Source: Cyclina sinensis (lineage: Eukaryota; Mollusca; Bivalvia; Venerida; Veneridae). Taken from it: DNA of 64,000 bases. The notes under the pieces are model-generated. The model ran no database searches. It had not been told where the DNA came from and saw only the letters and a list, made by a program, of their open reading frames with translations. The translations under genes and the position numbers were made by a program. Where the stretch lies: contig JAAONU010000014.1 of NCBI GenBank assembly GCA_012932295.1, forward strand, positions 19,646,251 through 19,710,250, in the 5' to 3' direction. Numbering within the stretch: position 1 is the first letter of the stretch; every line of letters starts with the position of its first letter. This document shows positions 56,933 through 64,000 of this stretch, in pieces.

Positions 56933-57891
56933 CAGTAGAGCTCAAGCAATTTTTCCACTTTCCGCTCTGTCACCGCAGACACTTTTAACGGCGAGCGGAA
57001 AATCGCAGGGGATATACTATATCACCGTGGACGGGTAGTAAAAAAAACCCCGCAATCCGCAGTGAAAAATCACAGAGATTTGCCGTGATTAATTTGCATA
57101 TACATGTAAATGTTCAGGTAAATGTACAACGTAGTCTTCTTTTAAAAAATCAATAAGACTTACAATGTTAATGTTGATTTTAATCAATAAAATTATTTAA
57201 TTAGCTCGGCGATATTAATGAACATTTACCGGGGAGAATCACATCACAAAACAGTTCAATAAAAAAGTTTCAAGAAAACGGAAAAACGACTTTTCAAATT
57301 TGGGCCAAGCCTGCTTATGTAATTGACTTATGATATTTTAAGTGTACTAGTTGCCGGATGCTTTTATCTTACGTTGGCACCAGTAAAATTCGCATTTGAT
57401 TTTATGCGCCAGAATTAAAATTTTGGCGAGCGACAGCGGGAACCCTGTAACAGTCATGATCAATATGTTTATTTAGGTGAATAAACATGATATAGCAGTT
57501 GTGAAAAACATCGAGGAAATTTCACTCACAAATCTTTAAATTTTGTAATTATTTGCATGCGACAGGTGTTACGTCGTTTAAATACATAACATAAAGATTT
57601 TTTTTCTTTAAAAAATGTGTTTGAGTTCGTTATACTTTACAGATGTACAGTAATAGTAATAAATGTCCCTGTGTAATAAATAAATTAATGGTCACCCTAG
57701 AGAGCGAAATACCGCTGCAATATTTCACAGTGATCCGCGTTACGGTGACGATATCCCGCAGCGCAAATTTCACCCGATCGAGTGGACGAGCGGAAAGTCA
57801 CAACTGTCGCAGGGACATTGCGGTGACAATCCACCCGTAAAAAAAATCGCGGGGATCGGTTGACTTGGGAAGAATTGCTTGAGCTGTACTG
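56933..57891. mobile_element. TA-flanked Tc1/mariner-like MITE, 959 bp
   Basis: CAGTAGAGCTCAAGCAATTT (24 bp) is inverted at the right end with 2 mismatches; TA on both sides (56931-56932, 57892-57893). The first 14 bases match the termini of the neighbour 54668-56900. Inside, CACCGTGGACGGGTAG at the left and CAATCCACCCGTAAAA at the right form a second inverted pair. No transposase. Confidence 0.86.
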
Positions 57892-57893
57892 TA

Positions 57894-58850
57894 TTATGAA
57901 ACAAGAAGTCCGAGTGTGTTATCTAGTGGTACTTTTACTATGATTGTTCAAATTATGTCCTTTGAGTCATTATTTGCCTCACCCTGGGTAGTCACATGTT
58001 TTATCGAAATATTTTGAAGTCATTTTTCAACTTTTCTCCTCTGAAACAATAAAGTCCAGAGTTCTGAATTTTGCATAATTTATGATAATGTGCAATAGAC
58101 CTGTATCAAGATTGTTGAAACTTTTTTTGAAGCTTATTCAGGGTGAAAGCAGGTGTCTCGTGAGTTGGGGAATAAGGCGAAGAAGTTGCTTTCAGTTTTC
58201 CATCTTCTCCGAGCTCTGGTGTCCCAGTTTCTCTTGCCACCCTAGACTGGGATATCTTGCCCCTTGGGGTGGGGAGAGAAGGGGAAACTGTTACAAGTAT
58301 CCCGGAAACATAAAGTTTGGTGGCTGTGATAGAACCTGAATGCTGTTAACTCTCTCAGCAGTAAAACATTATAATTGTACAACTGAAAAAACTAAAAAAC
58401 TGTCATTCTGTCAGTAATAAATTAAATGATAATATTAAAAAAAAGTTTATTTCATTTTTTTTTCACTCATGATTTATTTTAGTTAGGGAGTTGATTTTAC
58501 TGCAGGCAAATCCACATGCTGGTTATGCATTGCAACATAATCCTGTTATATACCTTATATTGCACAAGAATTTCTGAAAAATGTTTACAATTGGATTTTG
58601 ATTCGTCATCAGCTTTTCTTTATTATTTTAGTTGTTCTATGTAAGATTGTGAACAAAATTTACTTTGGGCATAGTGCACATCAAATAGTAAAATCTATGG
58701 GCATATTTTCAAAATAATGGGCAAATTGTGCATGACATTCACAGTCACTGATAAAGATTTTTAAACCATAGCTGCTGAATACTATTTTTATGCTGATAAA
58801 TAATTTGCCAAAACAATTTCTTTAGAAACTTAAAACCAAATATAACTTTT
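57894..58850. other. Intergenic sequence, no clear feature
   Basis: AT-rich, with one ORF at 58082-58339 lacking any recognisable family pattern. PGRMC2 exon 1 was looked for here and not seen. Confidence 0.4.
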
Positions 58851-58856
58851 ATAGTC

Positions 58857-59370
58857 TTATGAACAAGAAAGTCCATAACAGAAGGATGTAATGCATCTTA
58901 GAATACACAACCCAGAGCGGGATTCGAACTCCGATTGTTTCTAACCACTGAGCCAAAGAATTGATTCCCCGACACAGTTGTCAGAGTTTGTATTTATACA
59001 ATTATAGGAAGGTGTGCACTAGAACGTAACACATTAGCTCTTGAGAAAGTCATCATTTATGATGACAAATGGTGTTGTGTATATTTTAGATCAGTGGGTC
59101 AAACAGAAATCTTGAGAGATTCTTTTTTATTTGAATTTTGTAACTAAATCCTGGTGATGTTTATCCTGGACGAGCCCCCATCTTACGAACATGAAAGTCT
59201 GTAACAGAAAGATGCAATGCATTTTAGAATACACAACCTAGAGCAGGATTTGAACTCCAATCTCCAGCTTGACATGCCAACACTCAAACCACTGAGCCAA
59301 AGAATCGATTCCCTGAGGCAGTTGTGAGAGGTTGTATTTATACAATTATAGGAAGGTGTGCACTACACTG
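58857..59370 (-). repeat. Two tRNA-derived SINE copies in direct orientation, minus strand
   Basis: Copies at about 58857-59030 and 59172-59372. On the minus strand each has TTTGGCTCAGTGGTT (A-box), GAGTTCGAATCC or GAGTTCAAATCC (B-box), then TTGTGTATTCTAA; upstream is TGCACACCTTCCTATAATTG. The left copy lost about 20 bases between the boxes, so its tRNA-like spacing is broken; the right copy keeps it. Confidence 0.8.
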
Positions 59371-59487
59371 TAACAATAGAAAGACAAGATACCCTCCTAG
59401 AATAGGTTAAGAAATAAAAAAACAATTAACTATTATATAATATCCAACTTGAAAATGAAGAAAAATAAGCAAAAGAAATAGGTTATT

Positions 59488-59745
59488 TTGAATAATTTGG
59501 AAAGGTACATGTATATAATATATACTCTACAATTACAAAGTACTACAGATGTGACATTTGATAATTTTCAGTGCAAGTTCCTTCATAGAATTATTACAAC
59601 AAATAAAATCTTATTCAAATATCATCGATGTACATGTAATTCAAATCAGTGCAATTTCTGTAGCAGATATGTAGAAACTCTTTGTCATCTTTTCTGGGAA
59701 TTATACGACCCCTGTGGTCAAAACTACATCAATTTCTTCTATTAA
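59488..59745 (+). pseudogene. Non-LTR retrotransposon C-terminal zinc-binding (zf-RVT) fragment
   Basis: CKFLHRIITTNKILFKYHRC, then NQCNFCSRYVETLCHLFWEL, matches the zinc-binding region after the reverse transcriptase in L1-like elements (LHRI..TN..L, C..C......HLFWEC). The last Cys is replaced by Leu and the ORF ends soon after. 5' truncated copy; the following about 500 bases look like its 3' UTR. Confidence 0.8.
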
Positions 59746-60194
59746 ACGATATTAAATTGTCATACTTAAGAAACAGCATTTTTGGGGAACTGAATAAGAA
59801 CAAAAACAAAGTGATGTAGTAAATTTTACCAAAAATGTAAATCAACTTTTCTAATTTTTAAAAAAATTTTTGCTAACAAAAATACAGATTAAAAGAAAAA
59901 AGGAAATTACATTGTCAGTGAAATGGAGTAAGCTCAGACATTCAGGTTAAAACAAAACAAGACATAAATACTAGATATAAGTACATTAAAACCATAAAAA
60001 AACAAAGACATTAGTAAAACAAGCTCACTTTTTTTGTGATACTTACATGTACCAGTATCTTTTTTGGTTTCAGAATGCAATAAATGGGTTGAGTGTGTGT
60101 ATATTTTTTTTCTTTGAGAATGTTTGAATGAATGTGTAGTAAATGAATGTGAGAGTAGATGTTTTCTTTTGTTTTTGCTATAGAATATTAGTGA

Positions 60195-60420
60195 TATAAA
60201 TGTGACTGTAAATTGATGTGAATGTTTGTATTATATATGAAATATTAAATAAAAATGAGAAAAAAAGATTATTGAAACTTTGCCCCTTTGGACTTAAGTA
60301 GATAAACATGTGACTGTAAATTTGATGTGAATGTATGTATTATATACATGTATGAAATATTAAATAAATGAGTAAAAAAAAATGTTGGCACTTTGCCCCT
60401 TTGGACTTATGTAGAAACTT
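60195..60420. repeat. Tandemly duplicated retrotransposon 3' end, 2 copies
   Basis: TGTGACTGTAAATTGATGTG.. TATTATATATGAAATATTAA then ATAAAAATGAGAAAAAAAG and CTTTGCCCCTTTGGACTTA occur twice, about 107 bases apart. The A-rich ends after AATAAA suggest the 3' tail of the element at 59488. Confidence 0.8.
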
Positions 60421-60591
60421 TTTCTTAAAAATCTGTCATAAGGCTGAGGCTTTTGAAATTTGGTTTAATGCATTAAAGGCACTTGTCTTGCAGTTATAAC
60501 CTGGTGAGCATTTCAGGGCCAGCACAGTCCACTTGTTTTAATTCTTCTGGTAAGTTACAAATTATGCTATAAGTATTTCTTATCATTTCAG

Positions 60592-62508
60592 GAGGACCGT
60601 ATGGTTTGTTTGCAGGCCGTGATGCTTCCAGGGCACTTGCTACATTTTCAATGTCTGATGACGTTTTTCGTAACGAGTATGATGATTTGTCAGATCTCAC
60701 AAGCATGCAGATGGAGAGTGTGCGGGAATGGGAAATGCAGTTTACAGGTAAAAATTGCAGACTGTTAATAAACATGCTGTCATGTTACCAGTGACATTAT
60801 GAATGATGCCAGAAAGACTAGTAGGTTTAAAAGAAAAGCAGAATATTTTTATGCCCCCGGCATCTAGCTATTGAACTGTATATCTGTCTGGTTAACCTGT
60901 TTTGGCAAGTTGGATATTTCTCAGTTTCAACAAAGAGCAGTGGCATGAAAGTTTACACACTTACTTAACAGTGCACAGGTCATGACCCTGACAAGTTACA
61001 TAACTGTGGCTACCTTTTTCTTGGAAACTCTCCCCCTTTGTATTTATTAGCAGTGGCATTTTCATGTCCCTATCAAGATGAAACAATCAGCTAGTTGGGT
61101 TTTTGTTTACTTTCAAGTACACAGTTGTGGCATTGAAAAGTTAGATAATTGTTGCAACTTTTTTTCTTGAATAATCTGCTCTTTATACTGGTCATCTTAG
61201 ATTAAGTTACTTTACTTAATTTTTTTGTTAAATTCTTTTCAAATACAGGTTCTGGCACCAGAAAGTTATTTCCATACCAACTTGTGATTTCAGTTGCTGT
61301 TTTACCACTGTGCTGTCATTTTAAATTTGTATCATGACCAACTTTGCTACTGAGGGCATACATGTATGTGTTTTCTGAACACAGCATCTTGTTTTTAAAT
61401 GACAGAAGGGGGCATATTGTTATGGTTCTGGGCGTCTGTCTTCCTGTTCGTTGGCAATTTGGTTTCTGGAGGATAACTTGAGTACTCATTGGCCTACAGT
61501 CTTTTACCTTCATGTGATTATTGCCCACATTGAATGAATGACCCCTATTGATTTTGGAGTCAGTAGCTCAAAGGTCAAGGTCACAGACCTTAACAGCAAA
61601 AACTATTTCTGCGATGTGACTTGACAATCACTTGTTGTAGAGACTTCAAGCTTTATATCATGATTGCACACATTGAGTGGAAGACCCCTTTACATTTTTG
61701 GGTCAGTATGTCAAAGGTCAAGGTCACAGTGACCTAAATGTTTAAAATCATTTATACTCTGTCACTCGACAACCATTTGTCATAGAGACTTCAAAATTCA
61801 TATAATGGTTGCACACATTGAGTGAATGACCCCTATTGGTTTTGGGGTCAGTAGATCAAAGGTCAAGATCACAGTGACCTAAGCACTGAAAACTGTTTAC
61901 GCTGTAAAACTTTATAACTGTCATACAGACCTCAAACTTTATATGATTATTAATTACAATGAGAAAATGACCCCCGTACATCTTAGGATCAGTGGGTCAG
62001 ATGTCAAGGTCACAGTAACCTAAACACTGAAAAGCATTTCTGCTGTATAACTTGGCATTTTCTTCCCATACAGACTTCAAACTTCTTAGGATGATTGCCA
62101 TCATTGATTTCATGACCCCTATTACTGTTCGGGTTAAGTACATAAAATGTCAAGCTGACAATCCACTAAACAATCAATATTTCTGCACTTTAACTTGATA
62201 ACCATGTATTACAGCATGAACATCATAACTTCTGAAATTATAATTCTACAAATTATAAAATCTAAAATTCAGATATGATCCCTTATATGACAAATGCATC
62301 ATACTTAGAAAAATCACCCTTCAGGCATATAATGCTCCAGCCAGCAGTGCTCTTGTTTTAATGTTCTTCTTGTCTGTCTCCAGAAAAATATGATTACGTG
62401 GGGCGACTCCTGAAGCCTGGGGAACAGCCAAGGGACTATTCAGACACAGAAGACGAGCAGTCTGAAGAGGGCAAAGATAAAACAGATTCTGAGAAAAAAC
62501 GGGAGTAG
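60592..62508 (+). CDS. PGRMC2: PGRMC2-like membrane heme protein, exons 2-3 (5' end missing)
   Basis: Member of the MAPR (membrane-associated progesterone receptor) family: a cytochrome-b5-like heme-binding fold behind an N-terminal membrane anchor, linked to heme transfer and P450 support. Exons 60592-60747 and 62384-62508, phases consistent, stop TAG at 62506. The first visible exon starts [18 protein letters not shown], which contains the Tyr (60600-60602) that is the axial heme ligand in PGRMC1 (Tyr113). [12 protein letters not shown] and [14 protein letters not shown] match human PGRMC2 almost residue for residue, closer than PGRMC1. The acidic tail keeps the YSDTEDE tyrosine/CK2-type site. 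Exon 1 (anchor and first half of the b5 fold, ending near KFYGP) was not found in the 10.9 kb upstream; an assembly gap lies there. Confidence 0.92.
60885..61060. repeat. Dispersed module shared with SCLT1 intron 17
   Basis: GGCAAGTTGGATATTTCTCA, GTGGCATGAAAGTTTACACA and CAGGTCATGACCCTGACAAG match the three copies at 41640-42135. In the first visible PGRMC2 intron (60748-62383). Confidence 0.75.
61405..62170. repeat. Dispersed bivalve repeat with ~140-bp modules
   Basis: Starts GGGGGCATATTGTTATGGTT. The module TGATTGCACACATTGAGTGA, TGACCCCTATTGATTTTGG, GGTCAGTAGATCAAAGGTCA and AGGTCACAGTGACCTAA repeats about five times with decay towards the right. Its RGGTCA half-sites happen to resemble nuclear receptor half-sites. 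Confidence 0.85.
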
Positions 62509-64000
62509 CATGGAGGACCTTGATGAAAGAGACAGGCAATATTGTCAGCAGTGTGACATTGTGATAAATTTACTGGAATTTAATTATCACTGTGACACAT
62601 ACAAGTGTTTTTACTTAATAATGTACTAAGATACTTGTTCAGAGAAAAAAAGATAACAAGACACAAGTTATTTCTTCTGTACATCACCATGTTGATGGTG
62701 AAAAGATAAAAGTATTACTTCTAATCTACTTTGTTAACTAAAATTGAAGTAGGACAGAATACTGTTGTTATAATTATGTCTTTGTATAGTAAGTTGCATT
62801 TAAAACAGAATTTTAACTGGATTCTTCTTCTCCAAAATGCATACATGTATACATGTGTATGTATCTGTTACAAGTCTGAAAATTTTGCAAAGTAGGAAAA
62901 GCAAAGATGTATTTGTAAGGTGCCATAATGTACTTATGTACATGTAGTGTTGTTTCTGGACCCTTATCATTCCCTGTCATCAAAGTTAGACTCCATTCTG
63001 GTTAATATTTTAAAAGACATTTTTTAAAGGAACAAAAACATTTCAGAAACAGGTTGTAAGCATTTTGGTGAGAACCTTTTTACTCATATAAGTCTGTGAA
63101 TTAGGTCATATATGATTATTATAAACATACTTTGTACTGTAAAGCAATGTAACCATACTCAAAATGTCCATGTCTTTATCCTTAGCTCCCTGTCCTTCCT
63201 CTGAAAGCAATTTTCCTTTTTTCCATTTTCAGTAGGGAAACAACACTACATGCATGCTTCAAATCTTTTAACTGTTGAAAACTGGAATTCATTTTCTACT
63301 CTTCATATCAATAACTACATGTAGTCCTTTCGTAATATTGTTAAATTCCAAGCTTCTGTCATTGTGGTGCTAGGGAAGTGATGTCATCACATTATGTCAC
63401 AGAGTTTTTACATGATTATTTCTGTTTCTCACTGTTTTCCATTTGTAACGGACTAGAAACTTGCTGATCTTCATAAAGGCTTACATTGTTATCTTTTATC
63501 AGAATAATTTTTGCAGTTATTTTTATTTATAAACACAAAATCCTGTTCTTTTATATACCTGTGATGTCATAATGTTTAGATTTTTACTGTTGTCTCCTTG
63601 TTTTTTTGTTTTTTTATCAAGAAAACTACTGTTGGAGAATATACCAATCTGGCTTTTTCTTCCTACAGAGCTTTTTGTAGGAAGAAGTTCATTTGAGGGC
63701 TTTAGTTAAATTTTCCAGCTTTCTTCATTATCTTCACTTTGAACTTCCTAAACAATCATTTTATTATTCAGATACATTTTTAAAAGTGGAAGTTTTTCAT
63801 GCCCTTCATTTGAGTTTAACTTACACTACCCAGTATTTCATGTGCATGCTGCAAGATGATAGAGATACATTTTCTTTTCTTTTTTGTTGGGATGGGAGGG
63901 AGGAGCAGAGAACTGATTTTCCTTATCTTTTAAGAACTTAGCAAATAAAGGGTACTTTTCCATTCATACTGCCAAAAAGTACTGATATATTTTTATTTCA
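62509..64000 (+). other. PGRMC2-like gene 3' UTR
   Basis: No coding signal. AATAAA at 63944-63949 is the clearest candidate poly(A) signal, giving a 3' UTR of about 1.45 kb. The ORF 63693-63941 has no family pattern. Confidence 0.5.

Noticed and set aside
58082..58339. 85-codon ORF between transposon and SINE pair
   Set aside because: No recognisable motif, no splice or start support; treated as chance.
61405..62170. AGGTCA half-sites as a steroid/nuclear receptor response cluster in the PGRMC2 intron
   Set aside because: The half-sites are part of a dispersed repeat module (GGTCAAGGTCACAG) found in many unrelated places, so their presence here is explained by the repeat.

Overview
The window is a stretch of an animal nuclear genome, most likely from a mollusc and probably a bivalve. 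Evidence: AT-rich DNA, short coding exons with GT..AG introns, and many dispersed repeats of types common in bivalves (GGTCAAGGTCACAG-type modules, AGCTCACC..GGTGAGCT hairpin modules, TIR elements, tRNA-derived SINEs). The species assignment is inference. Exons were found by translating the sequence, matching remembered family sequences, and requiring splice sites and phases to agree. No search was run.

Three genes were recognised, all on the + strand. (1) 185-14313: the last 11 coding exons of an animal lipoxygenase. The PLAT domain and the start of the catalytic domain lie to the left of the window. The five iron ligands are visible in a 5-LOX-like arrangement (His, His, His, Asn, C-terminal Ile), and a glycine sits at the Coffa position, predicting an R-specific enzyme. 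(2) 22896-49715: a complete 22-exon SCLT1 orthologue (713 predicted residues), a coiled-coil distal-appendage protein of the mother centriole needed for cilia. (3) 60592-62508: the last two coding exons of a cytochrome-b5-like heme protein closest to PGRMC2. Its first exon was not found and may lie in the 100-N assembly gap at 54215-54314 or in unread sequence. SCLT1 followed by PGRMC2 on the same strand matches the human 4q28 neighbourhood, so this looks like ancient microsynteny.

Between and inside the genes the DNA is dominated by repeats. Several introns are mostly minisatellite: a 46-bp unit in lipoxygenase intron 9 that runs into the splice acceptor, a 29-bp unit with higher-order structure over about 3.2 kb in SCLT1 intron 15, a 45-bp acceptor-like unit in intron 17, and a 27-bp unit in intron 19. 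The 27-bp unit copies the exon-19 splice donor about 21 times without breaking the reading frame. I consider this last array the most unusual thing in the window.

At least seven DNA-transposon copies can be bounded by inverted termini and target duplications: 16785-18467, 23679-24817, 29451-30700, 43137-44669, 54668-56900, 56008-56648 nested in the previous one, and 56933-57891. None has an intact transposase. Broken coding remains of a Tc1-like transposase (19680-20035), a pogo/Tigger-like helix-turn-helix (53660-53792, minus) and two non-LTR retrotransposons (21107-22231 and 59488-59745) are also present. The three host genes do not form one pathway. What they share is an intronic landscape built from tandem and dispersed repeats.
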